Source: Collybiopsis luxurians FD-317 M1 (taxonomy: Eukaryota > Basidiomycota > Agaricomycetes > Agaricales > Omphalotaceae). From it: 64,000 nt of DNA. Location of the stretch: positions 75,160-139,159 of the forward strand of contig KN834822.1 of the NCBI GenBank assembly GCA_000827265.1, given 5' to 3'. The position numbers were made by a program, and so were the translations under genes. The notes beneath the pieces were generated by a model. It worked only from the letters and a program-made list of their open reading frames with translations. It did no database searches and had not been told where the DNA came from. Shown piece by piece: positions 46,190-57,839 of this stretch (its first letter is position 1; every line of letters begins with the position of its first letter).

Positions 46190-46594
46190 ATGGACTTCTT
46201 CTTTCTTGACCAAAATTTAGATGTTCCATTCTCTAATAGTCCCATTAACCCTTCTTTTGCCTCTGAAGAAGGCCCACTCTTGTTTACTAGTAACTCCTCC
46301 AACCATTTCACTCTTAATTTTGATCACAATAATGATTTCCTGAGCTCAATTGACATGCTAAATGATTGGGATAGCTCTCTGTGGGGAGGATTTTTTGGTC
46401 AGACCAACAGTCAAAGCATATCTGGGGCCAACACCAACAAGCCAGCAATTGCCTCCCTTTCATTGCAAAATTGCTCTCATCCCCAAAGCAACCCTCTATA
46501 TATTCTTCCTGCAAGTTGTCAGCAATTTGTTAGTGCTGGTCTGAGTGCTAGAAGCTTACATGGAACTCGCATGGTTTTAGGTTTCACTATATAA
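46190..46594 (+). CDS. Hypothetical protein divergent from the integrase remnant
   Basis: A 135-codon frame from ATG 46190 (starts MDFFFLDQNLDVPFSN), rich in Asn, Ser and Phe, with a segment SLSLQNCSHPQSNPLYILPA. It is transcribed away from the integrase remnant and shares its CG-poor composition, so I take it as a second, probably truncated gene of the same element. No domain recognised. It could equally be a chance frame. Confidence 0.3.
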   Translation: MDFFFLDQNLDVPFSNSPINPSFASEEGPLLFTSNSSNHFTLNFDHNNDFLSSIDMLNDWDSSLWGGFFGQTNSQSISGANTNKPAIASLSLQNCSHPQSNPLYILPASCQQFVSAGLSARSLHGTRMVLGFTI

Positions 46595-47880
46595 GCATCT
46601 TTACCTTATTACACTCCTTTTCCTTAACCATTTGCCTTTGCTATCACACTGTATGTACTTGTACTAGCCACAAGGACCAAACATTGATTTATTCTTGCTC
46701 TTTTTACTCTCTCGAAAATCTCAACACAAGTACCACTGGTAAGCAGTGTTTTCTAAACTGATTTGAAGAAGAGGATACTTAATTTATTGTAGTCACTACC
46801 ATTTCTGTTCATCTATGTATTGTGAATAGCCTAGAAGAAACTGCATATGCCCACCATACTTCATTATGGAATGCAGAAACTCCTACTACATGGCTCTGGA
46901 TTCAGACATCTATATTCACCCTTTTGCCATTCCATCTAGTCCAAATGTTGCAGAATTACACTGTGTACTTGAAAACACACTATATCCTGCCCAAAGCATT
47001 CATGCAGATTATTTGGAATCAAGCCACTACTAAGGTGGTTACTACAGATATTCTTTGAGTTGATGCACCTATAGGATCAGTTGAAGAGTATCAGATTCTA
47101 AGGTCTATTGGAGAAATCCTCAACCAGAATCATGAAGCCTTCTCTGTTACAGGCTCATTAATAGCAGTGAATGAGTCATTGGAGATTAACTGGCAGTGGT
47201 TTCAATGATTTGCTGTATTTTCACCTGAAAAATTGACACAAAGGCATTTCGCAGTAATATTAATCAAAAATGATTCTCCCATATTGTCCAGGGCAGCATC
47301 CAGACACCCATTCAGGATGCTACAAAATCACTCTCGCTATGAGCCTTTGTCCAGGACACACACCACTCTATTGCCTCAGCATACTTCTTCATGGTTACCA
47401 TCTTCCCTTTATCCTACCTTATCATTACTATCTTCATCATCTGCATCATATCCACTCATTCAGACTGAGCCCCCCTGCAAACAAGTGGATGGCTCTTCCA
47501 TTTGCAAAACTATCGCATCAAATTTTTCTGATTATTGCTTGCACATTGAGTCAAGGCCTACCACCCTTGCATATGGCAAAAGAGGACAAAGATCTCTCTA
47601 TTTTCCCTCTACTCCAACTGGAAAGTATCCTGAGACTGCCTGATCCCTCTAGGATACACCATTAACACTATAACCACTAAGGAGCAGCTGGCTTCTCATT
47701 TGGTTGAGTATAGCAATGTGTAAGGTCAATGAGAGGCTTTCAGTCATGCAATAGAACTCAACTAGATGTATATTGAGAATTACTACAGGTGAAGAAAGAA
47801 AGCTAAAGAATGAGTAAGGGTAATACAGTATTTATATATCCAAATGAGTGTGTATGTAATCATGCTGTAACATTGTATGT
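46595..47880. other. CG-poor transposon-derived DNA without clear gene
   Basis: Frames at 46822-47058 and 47233-47643 are open but resemble nothing I know. They may be further decayed coding parts of the element to the left. No terminal repeats found. Confidence 0.3.
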
Positions 47881-48006
47881 ACAAGCTTTATGACCTGGGA
47901 CTCCATCACAGGGGTTTGCTACACTCACCCATAACTGTGCCACTGGTCAACAGCTTGTAGGGGGCTGTGCCCCCAAACCCCCCTTAAGTTGGCACTTCGC
48001 ACCTCC
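47881..48006. repeat. 125-bp direct repeat, left copy
   Basis: Matches 49345-49469 from ACAAGCTTTATGACCTG through ACTGGTCAACAGCTTGTAGG to GCACCTCC or GCGCCTCC. Each copy has a G/C hairpin (GGGGGCTGTGCCCCC here, GGGGGCTGCACCCCC there). It lies downstream of helicase remnants in both cases, as expected for the 3' part of a Helitron-type element. Confidence 0.7.
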
Positions 48007-48189
48007 TTACTTTAAAATAAAAATGGGTAAAAACCCAATGATCAAATGGTTGAATGTATCTTACTGCTCACTCCTGATTTTCAAAACCCAATTGCTGGGT
48101 ACAATTGGAGTGAGTTGATCTAGTCAGATATTTTTAGTCAATAGCCAATGGTAAGAGGAAATGTGATTTGTACCTTCAGAGAATAATAT

Positions 48190-48310
48190 ACTTACTCCTG
48201 ACTTTGTTGTACTTTAGGAGAGAGCCACATAGAGCTGACCATTTGTAAATACTGGAATTTGAAGATTTAAACCCACTTTCTTCACTGACTGGCCTTGAGA
48301 GAGCACACAT
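48190..48310 (-). pseudogene. Helitron helicase C-terminal fragment
   Basis: Minus strand; GAGAGCCACATAGAGCTG and TTTGTAAATACTGGAATTTG parallel the end of the larger helicase remnant (about 49918-49990, GAGCAACATAAAGCTGGCC). Only the last conserved segment is left, so this is a separate truncated copy. Confidence 0.6.
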
Positions 48311-49344
48311 CTCATTATCCTCTGGAGTCAATGGCCAGGACTTCCGGGAGGATGCAGCCCAACACTATCTTGTGGAAGGTTAGGCTGAAGGTTATATTGA
48401 ATGATAATGGGCTGTACTGGTACTTGACCTCTGCCTTTGCCTCTATTGAGAGGGTGTGCAGGTGCAGCAGCAGCCAATGCTTGCAAATCAGCAGGTAAAT
48501 GAGGATACTGGAGGTACACACAATGTACAATGAGATACAGAAAGAGGAATCATTGAGAAAACAAACCTGTCTGATTGGAGGATGGTGTTGGTGTTGATTG
48601 GAAGGTCCAGCCTTAAAAAAAAAAAAAGACTTTAGCAACTATTCAAGTGAAATGCCAAATATTCACACTTACAACAGCATTTGCTCTGCAACCACACCTC
48701 AATTGTTAAGGCAGCAGAGACAAATCTCTCAACTGAGCAGCAATGCTCTGAGTCAGCCATAGAACCCCTCCATTGTGGTTAACTAGTTGAAAGAAAAAGG
48801 GATCTTTATGTTGAAACAGGTGTGGTGGATTATTCTGATTAATAGTAGATGCTGTATTATTAAGCTGAAATGGAATGGGAGAGCCCTGGTCCTGATGATG
48901 CTGAGATGTCCTTCAATGCTCAGGACTATTCATCACTTGTTCAGCTTGTTGAAAGCAGTGCTCAGCATCTTTATGACACTGGAGTAGTAGGGAGAGAGTT
49001 GCTGAAAAAGTAACAGGAGTGAGTGCAAAGTAGATCAGAAGTCAAAGGTAAATAACAAAGGACATTATTGAGGACAGACTGAAATCAATGAGAAAATGAA
49101 GTGCGAGGGGCAGGGGGATTCTTTTGATTAAACTGCAACTCATAAATATTATTTTATTAGATATTTAACAGGCAAAATCAGATGGACGCAAGTAAAAGAT
49201 GCACCACGTATGGCAAGGTGGTGGACTAGCTGTGCTGGTCAGGAGCCAGTGCACACTTTGCGCACTTGAAACTGCTCAGTAAATATTAGCTAATTACTTC
49301 CTAAAGGGGATGGGCATCTATACCACCCTAATTTCATATATAGG

Positions 49345-49469
49345 ACAAGCTTTATGACCTGTGATGAAGTCACAGGATTCGCTCCACTCACTCATGACTG
49401 CATCACTGGTCAACAGCTTGTAGGGGGCTGCACCCCCAAACCCCCCATAGTCAGTGCCATTGCGCCTCC
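49345..49469. repeat. 125-bp direct repeat, right copy
   Basis: Right partner of 47881-48006. It is followed at about 49518-49640 by a short tandem repeat with a period near 61 bp (AATGCATTTGAGG and AATGCATTTGGGG, each followed by CTCACTCCTGGTTTC). Confidence 0.7.
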
Positions 49470-49849
49470 ATACTGTGTAGGGAATGAGCCACTGACTCAT
49501 TCAGTACTTTAATGCTGAATGCATTTGAGGTTTGCCTTTGGCTCACCTCTCACTCCTGGTTTCCAACTTCAGATGTTAAATGCATTTGGGGTTCACCTTC
49601 AGCTCACCCCTCACTCCTGGTTTCAAAGTTCAACTTGGATGCAGAATGCATTGGTAAGCTGGAGCTCAGTTCTCATAGTAGTCTTGTAGTATTTATTGTT
49701 TCTATCAAATTTCTATATACTTTATGCCCAAAAGATCCCAAACTACTTCTGTTAAGTTGACTTGATGATAGGATTAATGTGCATTAAGTAGTACCTCTGG
49801 ATATACAATATTCTTTGTCTCACACTCTTCACTATCTATAGGAACCTTA

Positions 49850-51907
49850 TTAGTTCTGCACAGCTTGAAACAACCCAATAAAACATACCTTCACTCCTTG
49901 CTTGGTTGTGCTGCAGGAAAGAGCAACATAAAGCTGGCCATGAGTAAACACTGGTGTTTGCAGATTTAATCCTACTTTGTCAACAGATTGTCCCTGGGCC
50001 TTATTAATTGACATTGAAAAGGCTAATCGGACAGGAAATTGATGTTGTTCCAAAATAAAAGGTAGATCAAGATCTGATGGTGTTATTGTTATACATGGCA
50101 TCAGAAATGTTTTTCCTGCATGATCTCCACCTAACATTCTGGCTTCCAGGACTCTTGTAGGAAAATTGGTTAAGATAGCATGTGTACCATTACAAATCCC
50201 AGCAGCTGGGTCAAGGTTTCTAAGAATCATTATGGGTACACCTTTTTTTAGTCTTAATTTTGATGGAGGCAGGCCTGAGCCATTGATACTGTTTAGATAC
50301 TCCACTGGGTATTGAAAGTCCCCATCTTCATTCTCATTTGTAACAGCTTGATCAGCACTGTTAAATGTATGAACATTCCCTTGTAAGACATTGAGACATT
50401 TCAGATTTAGCTCATCAACTGCATCATTTTTAGGACACAAATTGTACATTCTGAGAACCACTGATCATTATTTGCTGTAGAATCAATCAAGTTAAGACTG
50501 GGATAGATAGCAGAGAGTAAGGAATCAACTGTATCTCCACATTTCATAGCTGGATCTAGTTTAATTTGACTTTCTGCATTGTTGTCTGAACCATGACTGA
50601 CTTTTAACAGTCATTCAGCATACTCACAATCCTCAGCTGTACCACTGTTAAGTCTTTTATTTTCAGTTAGATGAAGCACTTCAATGTTACACCAAAGCCT
50701 TGATCATTGAATACATGCTCCAACTATTTGCTCTCTTCTTCCTTTGTGCACTACAGGAAGGATTTGCTGGAAATCTCCACCAAATACTACAGTAACTCCA
50801 CCAAATGGTTGATCATTTGATTTCATGTCTTGCATTGTAAGATCTACTGCCTCTTGGCAGAACCAATTTTGCATAGTGCATAGGCACTTCATCCCAAATA
50901 ATTAGTGCAGTTTTCTTTAGCAGTTCAGCTAAGTCAGAGTTCTTTTTGATAGAGCACAGCTGCCCCTCATATATATCAATAGGTATCTTAAATATTGAAT
51001 GTGCAGTTCTTCCTTTTGGAAGGAGGAGGGCTGCTATTCCAGATGAAGCACAACATAAGACAATTTTTTTTTCTGACTGGAGCATATAACATAAAGTATT
51101 ATAGGTAAAGGTTTTTCCTGTTCCTGCAGGACCATGTAGGAAAAACATTTTAGGCTGATTGTCTGTTATAGCAGCCATTATTTTGTCAAAGGCATTTTTT
51201 TGACCTGTATTTAGTTTTTCAATGTTTTCCACTGCCTTTTGTGCTTGTTCATCTACATCAAAATCCAGTTGTTCTGCAATCAATCTATTTCCTTCAACCT
51301 GTGACCGAAACTGATAATTGGGAATAGGCATGCCTACATATTGTTTGACACCATCAAAAACTTCAGCATGAAATAGAATCTTGTCAATTAAATAAAGCCC
51401 ATAGTCTTCAACTTGATTTTGAGTTGGGTTTATAACAATTCTTTCTCTGTGTAGATAGTGTTCTAAATCATCACAGATAAACACTTTAAACTGATCCCAA
51501 AGTAATCCAGGCTGAGCTGGATGACAGTCTTTCAGAATGGTTGCAAAGAGTGAGCGGAGACTTGAACTGGTTTGCATATAATGTGCATCCTCTAAGCACT
51601 CTTTCCATTCAGAGTCATCCTGTAATAAGCCTCATGCTTGGCATGCATCCTGAAATGTATTATATCCCACCCCATTGAAAGTACACAGATTGGCAAAAGA
51701 AGTAGCACCTCATACAACAGTCAGTAAAAGACAAACATAGAATCTCTCTCCTGCTGCAGGGTGCACAAAATACATCCTTCCAACAGCTGTCTTGGCTTTC
51801 TTATACACTTGCCATTTATGGCTGTCTTTCAACCATCGGGAAACTGCCTTCTTTGTGACAGACATTTTGGTGAAAGGCATCAGTGAAGTAGGTCCAGTTA
51901 AAGACAT
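49850..51907 (-). pseudogene. Helitron-type helicase remnant
   Basis: Read on minus: AVGRMYFVHPAAGERFYV, TSFANLCTFNGVGYNTFQDA, then a long open part (50813-51577) with RSLFATILKDCHPAQPGLLW, Walker A FFLHGPAGTGKTFTYNTL, ASSGIAALLLPKGRTAHS, and LIIWDEVPMHYAK; then VTVVFGGDFQQILPVV, and a last open part (49850-50461) with PIMILRNLDPAAGICNGTHA, FPVRLAFSMSINKAQGQSVD and LYVALSCSTT. These are the ordered motifs of the helicase half of Helitron RepHel proteins. The Rep nuclease half is absent upstream. Several stops interrupt it, at least one of the type CGA to TGA (after LLLTVV). It cannot be active. Confidence 0.88.
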
Positions 51908-52229
51908 TTTGCAAGATAGTAGTTTGTGTAAACATTGAGGCTAGGTGAAAGGGATGAAGGGATCAGTATTTGTCATTACCATTTGCAGTGAACTCAACAT
52001 TAGTGTATTTTTTCCTGGGGATTTTGCCTATTCTGTCTCAGAGACTGAGGAGGATAGCGAGGAGAGCAATGGGTGGAAACAATGGTTTTGTGAACAGTAT
52101 TGTTATATAGCAATTGCATGTAGATTTGGATATAGTGTGGCTACAAGCTGTATTCCAAACTCAGATGTGGGTACAAAAGTCCGGACTCGTACATGCCATG
52201 CACGCAGCGCAATGGCCCACATCCCCCAA

Positions 52230-52428
52230 GTTTAATGTAATTGATAAGACAACTTTTAATGTGCCTAAATGGCTGGAGGGAAACCTTGCAGGGGTCTACA
52301 TAGGTACAATAATCTTTTACATTCTTGCTCGGCTGTCTCTCATTGTCCAGCCATTTGTGGCCTTGCGACACTTGCCTCCTGGTGTGTATGAAGCTGTCCA
52401 ATGGACAAACTTCATTCCACACATCTAG
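52230..52428 (+). pseudogene. Family-A 3' remnant (A4)
   Basis: Only the last 65 codons are left: FNVIDKTTFNVPKWLEGNL to NFIPHI and stop. It is nearly identical to the end of A1 (one clear residue difference, P for T in FNVTKW). The 5' 90 percent was removed together with, or replaced by, the transposon block ending at about 52229. Confidence 0.85.
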
Positions 52429-52784
52429 GTTCTAATTTCAACTTGTACTTACCAATGGATTGTTTGTAGTATTCCTTGGGCTTTTTCTTCACTTGTTCTT
52501 CTTCTCCTGCTGGTGCTCTATTTTGGCTCTTCGATAGATTTCTTCTTTATGTATTCTGCAGATTAAGAAAAGTTCTTTGTCTGAGTTCAGGTACACATGG
52601 GAGACAATGCACAAGATGACTGTTGAGCTGTGTGGTTACAGTTAACGAAATAGGACTACGCATGAAGCAGATTTTCGACGCGTCGACGCGTTCACTTTGT
52701 TACACTGTTGAAAGGTCACGAGGTAAGTACATGATCGCGCGTGACAATTTGTGACAGCTCTTCGTCTCTCTTAGACTCTCCATC

Positions 52785-54380
52785 ATGGTGACTTTAGATG
52801 GCTCTGCGGCAACCGGGGAATCCACAAAACTACCCTTAGAAGGTACTGCAGCAGTTGCTGCAAAAATTCCAGCTCAGCTTGCTTCAGGAAGAGGTGCAAT
52901 AGCCGGAGGGTTGAACGATGCGGCCCAACGATGTGAAAAATAGGTGTAAGTTGCGCTAGTGTTTGACTCATCGAGAGGTGGTCCCATTCTCATCTAATTG
53001 GCTTGTTACAACTTTCATACTGATGCAATTTTTCTCTTTCCCAGACCCAGGACCAAACGAGAGCTTCGATATCGACTAAAGGAATTTGGCATCCGAATTG
53101 AGTCAAGCTACAGATAATGACCTACCGCTGTATTTCCTTATCATGACTCCCTCGAAGGAAATTCTAGATTGGGCTATTCAAACGGTACGAAGGGGAAGGT
53201 GGCCAGAGGAGAAGATGCCCCCTGGGTCAGAGAGTTTTAGGAATTTCAATGTTAGGACCAAGATTATTGGACCTATTGTGAGGACCTGCGTCATTTTGTA
53301 AACTTTCCTTTTTCTTTTTTTTACTTTGCGGTTTTTGTGAGTTATCGGTGTTGGGATGATTCAGTACATTCAGTGAGAAACTCGGACTCCGGTACAGATA
53401 GAGGGTGTTAGATCCGGCTTCGTTAAGGACACGGGACGGGGAAGGAGTTGTCATATATCCATACAATGCGAATACACATTTCTAGCTTTAGTCGATTCCT
53501 TTTTACTTCCTCGTCGGCATACGTATTGCTTCCTAGCTTGTCTTTTATGTTATCCATTTTTGAATGCTTATTCCTTTTCCAGTAGACCTGAAGAATCGTA
53601 GGTCTCACAAGCAAAAGTACTGACCAACGACCTTCCCTTTATCGTCGCGTAAAAAGAGAGCTTCTCTCTATGCGCAGGAAATAGAACTACATCGTGTACA
53701 TTTCCGGGTGTCTTATGTTCCTATAATTTCCACTGACCACATATTGCGGCATCATAGACATAACTATACACCGCTAAACACCAAGGCGGGCACAGCGAAG
53801 CATTGGAAACGCCTGAAGCCCAATATGTAGCTCCTGTTGCGCGTGGGGTATGGGGCTGGATATCTGGCTCCCCTACCTCTGTGCAATATTTGTCTCCTCA
53901 AGCTGCTGGTGAGTCAGCTGCCGGTGCTGCTCCTGGTGCGGGATCTGCAGAGCAGTATGCTGCATATAGGTGAGTACCTCCATCAATTATTGCTCCAAAG
54001 GAGGGAAGTTTTTCTATCTCCCCTCTTCGAGTATTCGAAACTTTTATTTTATCATTATATTTCCTCTTTCGTTGTTCCTCATCTTTATACACATAACTTA
54101 TCCTCCCACTCTTACAGGTTAGGATACACCTACAGCATCAAATCTCCCGAGTTTGAGGTTTGGGTGAGCGGCGGAATAAGCTATACTGATTGAACAATAT
54201 CATGCTCGAGCTTGGAGTCAGGCTGGGAGGAAGAGCTGGATACCCTGGACATAGGCCGGCGGGTGGGCATCTTCGCTCGCGCCTCCTGGTATGCATGCTT
54301 CCGGTGTGGTGGGAGCAAGAGAAGTCACTTGTCTACCTCCGTCCCTGTCGCATGAGTCGTTGGAGAATTGGAACGAGGAG
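52785..54380 (+). pseudogene. KH-domain (KHDC4/BLOM7-like) pseudogene B4
   Basis: ATG present (52785; MVTLDGSAATGESTK), Ala-rich helix AAVAAKIPAQLASGRG, AGGLNDAAQ, then a deletion of the HDIDIND block and a stop, exactly as in B1. KH remnants at 53040-53450, AKVLT-like helix at about 53610, the uninterrupted Pro-rich exon at 53780-53970 (SAAGAAPGAGSAEQ type) and the C-terminal exon with SPEFEVW at about 54140. It is the closest relative of B1 and documents the empty site of the insertion found there. Confidence 0.78.
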
Positions 54381-54399
54381 AGAGCAAGGTTTTGATTGG

Positions 54400-55796
54400 A
54401 TGCGTGACGAATAATGAGAGCAGTGAGTTCGAATAGTGCCTGGGCATGATTGGACAGATTGGGCTTTCACGGATGGGATCATTCAAGAAGTGTTTTTCAT
54501 TTTTGATCATGTGTATTGGGAGTTAGAATACAGATGGTTTGATTGATCTACGAGTAGTAGTTGCGTCTATCTTTGTATATAGGATGTTTTCTCCATCTTA
54601 CATTTTGACATATATGGAGTTTAGATTAATCGAGTATGCCTTTTACTCGTTTCTTGTGTTCCGAGGAGACACACATCGATATGAGATATTGTGCTTGGCT
54701 TCTGGCTCTTGAATGTGCAGTGGGCGGGAGTTAACTTGGATAATTTATCAGAATCTGTGAAACCTTTCGACACGCAGAACGAATGGGACAGAAGAACGCT
54801 AGAGCGTAAAAGTTCACTTGGACGGATGAAGCAAGATATTCAACATTTGGACGGATGAGGTAGATCAGAGATGGGGGCTGCATGCAATGGAATACTAACA
54901 GCCCTCTGCGATCAGAACGAATCATTCCATGCAGAAGGGCGATGAATGATGTATCAGCGAAGAAAAGAGAGGGGAAGGATGTATACACACCTTTGCCAGT
55001 ATACAGCGTTCTCACCGAATCCTTTGATTCTCTCTTTCGATGGGTCCCGATTCTCTCTTGTGTTAAGTCCACAGTTCTCGAACAATTGGACTCGCGTTCA
55101 TTACGGCAAGTATCCTGTTTAGAGCCTAGAGACCGAAAAGGGCACAGATGAGACTGAGAACGAGGGCTTGGAATTGGAAAAGAGGCATAAGAATTGGAGG
55201 CAGTCGAGAAGGCACTGTCGAAGGCTGTGGTAGAAGCTACAAGTGGGTCGACGGGCATGACTAAAGAGGAAGGGGGCTGGGAGGTATACGTAAATAGTCA
55301 GTGCCGAGAAGTGAACAGAGCAGTAGTACGGTCCGGGTTTTCTCTCAACGCGTAGCTCTCGTTATCAGCACGATTCCTGCACCCATCTGACTCCGAACTT
55401 TTTTGACATTCAAGTGAGTTTCGGAGTTTATCCAGGGTTCCTTGGCGGAATATCTTGCAGAGAGAAAGGCGAAGAGTGGGGAGTAATGGGTCCTATGTTT
55501 GGTGTGGATATCGGCGAGTGCCAATAGGTGACCATATATAGATCTGCGACAGTACTACTTCGAATCTTTCGGAAATTAAATCGTTACGAATAATGTGATT
55601 CAAATCTAATCATCTGCAGTGCACTGCTGAGTTTGTATTATTGATCGACAGCATTCTTGCTCAACCTCGAGGCTCGAGCACGGCATGCTAATGCTGTTAA
55701 GCTTGAACTGATCTTAAATCAAAGCCGCCAGTTCATCCAGCTGTTCCACCCTTGCCCACTTCGTATCTTGGCATTTTCCATTTCTCTATCTTGCGC
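54400..55796. other. A/B array spacer, copy 4, upstream of A5
   Basis: Very similar to 28.4-29.74 kb, including the long minus-strand open frame (54731-55258). No gene called. The conserved promoter block lies at 55695-55796. Confidence 0.5.
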
Positions 55797-57660
55797 ATGA
55801 TCATTCCATCTATAACTCACCTTCACGCTTTAGTGGTACGGTCCGCTACTACAGATGTCGAAGCGGGCAGTGCATCCTCATCGACTTCAGACTCGTGTAA
55901 TGATATAAATGATTGCCGCACCCTACTTCAGATCGTCTGGAGCTGTGTCAGTGTTCTCATCGCCTGTACTTGGGTCTCGGTTCATCCAAACGTACCCGGA
56001 CCTCATGACAGCTCCTGGAAAGTGTTACGCCGCAAGATAGGGCTGATGATTATTGCTCTGATTGCGCCGGAGCTACTGGTTTTGTGGGCTGCTCGACAAT
56101 GGTTTGCGGCGAGGAAGCTCTCAGAGCGTACGTATTTTGGGTAGACATCTTTGACTGCATTGCTTACCTTTCGAGATAGGGTATCCAGAATGGACAAGGA
56201 CACATGCCTTCTTTGCCCTTATGGGAGGTTTTGCACTTTATAAGGGCAAGGAATGTGTCGCTGTTCTTCGATATGAGACTTCCTCGTGGATGGATTGGCA
56301 TATTTCGGAAAGCTTTCAGGAGCCTAGCACTACTGGCATCAACAACAATGCTGGGTCCACTCATGGCGATGACCTTCGAATTCCACTTACTGCAGGTGCT
56401 AGTATGTCTTCCGATGATGATCCCAAGCAACGACTTGTTGCAGACAATGAAGTGGAACCCGAGGACCATCCTTTGGCAGCCTCCTACACTGCCGTCAAAT
56501 GCAATAATCCTACATTGAGCCATAATGATGGCACTGATACTATCGTCTCCACTAACTCTAATCTCAAATTCGGTACCCAAATTGAGGAAGACTTGAAAGA
56601 CCATCTTTTGGGCAGTCTGAATCCTGGGAGCAAGCTGAACAACCCCCATTCAATCAAATCTCAGACTACACCCACTCTGTGGATTGCAGGCAAGCTCGCT
56701 GAGCTTCATGCTAGCCCCGGCTCTGATCTGGGTTCATTTTTGGCCCACAGTAACCTCATTGGTAGAATTCCAGAGGCCGAAATTAAGGATCGGAGTCACA
56801 GTGATGGCTTCTCCAAGCTAATCGCAGTCATGCAGACAACTTGGTTTGTGGTCCAGCTGCTTGCCAGATGGATCGAGGGCTTACCAGTCACGGAGCTTGA
56901 GGTCATGACTCTCGCTTTTGCAGCGATGAATGTCTTGATCTATTTCTTCTGGTGGGATAAGCCTCAGGGAGTGGGATGTCCTGTCCACATTGTGCGGAAA
57001 AGTGCAGATGAAGATGTCATAGACCCGCTGGCAGGTGCTTCTGCACAATCAAAAGAGGGATGGATAGCTACTGCATGGAATGGGGTTCAAGATATCCTGC
57101 ATAATGTTCTTAATCCAGTGTGCAAGTTCTTCAATCAACCCTATGAAGACATCCTGCTCAATGCTCTTTTATTTCTTTGGCTGATCATCAAGGTTCCATA
57201 CAACCTTGCCAGCATAATTGTCAAAGTGATCATAACAGATCACCCTGGTATTAGAGAATCCAAAATGGTGTCATCATTCGAGCGAACTACCAAGTTGGAA
57301 CCAAAAAATGCACAGGATAAATTTATTGCTTATGGTGCAGCAGTTATGTTTGGTGCCATTCATTGTGCTGCCTGAACATACAAGTTCCCCAGCACTGCTG
57401 AGGAGGTATTGTGGAAGGCCTGCTCCCTTCTTGTGACTTGTGCCCCAATGTATCTGGCCTTGTTCAACATAATTGGTAATATATGTCCCAATTTGCCTGA
57501 ATTGGTGAGCATATGCCTTGGATTGATTTACATAGCTATGGTATTCTTTTACATTCTTGCCCGACTTTCTCTCATTGTCCAGCCATTTGTGGCCTTGAGA
57601 GATTTGCCTCCGGGCATCTTCAATGTGGTCCAGTGGACAAATTTTATTCCACACATCTAG
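55797..57660 (+). pseudogene. Family-A membrane protein copy A5 with one internal stop
   Basis: Exons 55797-56127 and 56180-57660. The frame is open from ATG through TM1, TM2, the variable region, the invariant core (DGFSKLIAVMQTTWF, ELEVMTLAFAAMNV) and VMFGAIHCAA, where TGA at 57373-57375 replaces Trp. The same frame then runs on without further damage for 95 codons to NFIPHI. As read, a 508-residue protein lacking the last three helices would be made; without the stop it would be 603 residues. The single lesion and clean remainder indicate a very recent loss, gene conversion of the stop from an A1-like copy, or a functional truncated form. Confidence 0.75.
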
Positions 57661-57839
57661 GTTCTAATCTCAACCTGTACAAGTTACCAGCGCATTGTGT
57701 AGTATTCGTGTTCTCAGAATTCTTTTTCTGTTTCTGTGCTCTTACTGGTATTATATTTTGTTCTTTAGTATATTTCCATTTTACATTTTGCTGCAATTAA
57801 GGGATGCATAGAAAGTCATAAATGTGAGTTCAGATTTGT

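Noticed and set aside
46822..47643. Frames of 78 and 136 codons right of the integrase remnant
   Set aside because: Possibly decayed transposon coding DNA, but no motif supports a product, so they are noted only as transposon-derived sequence.
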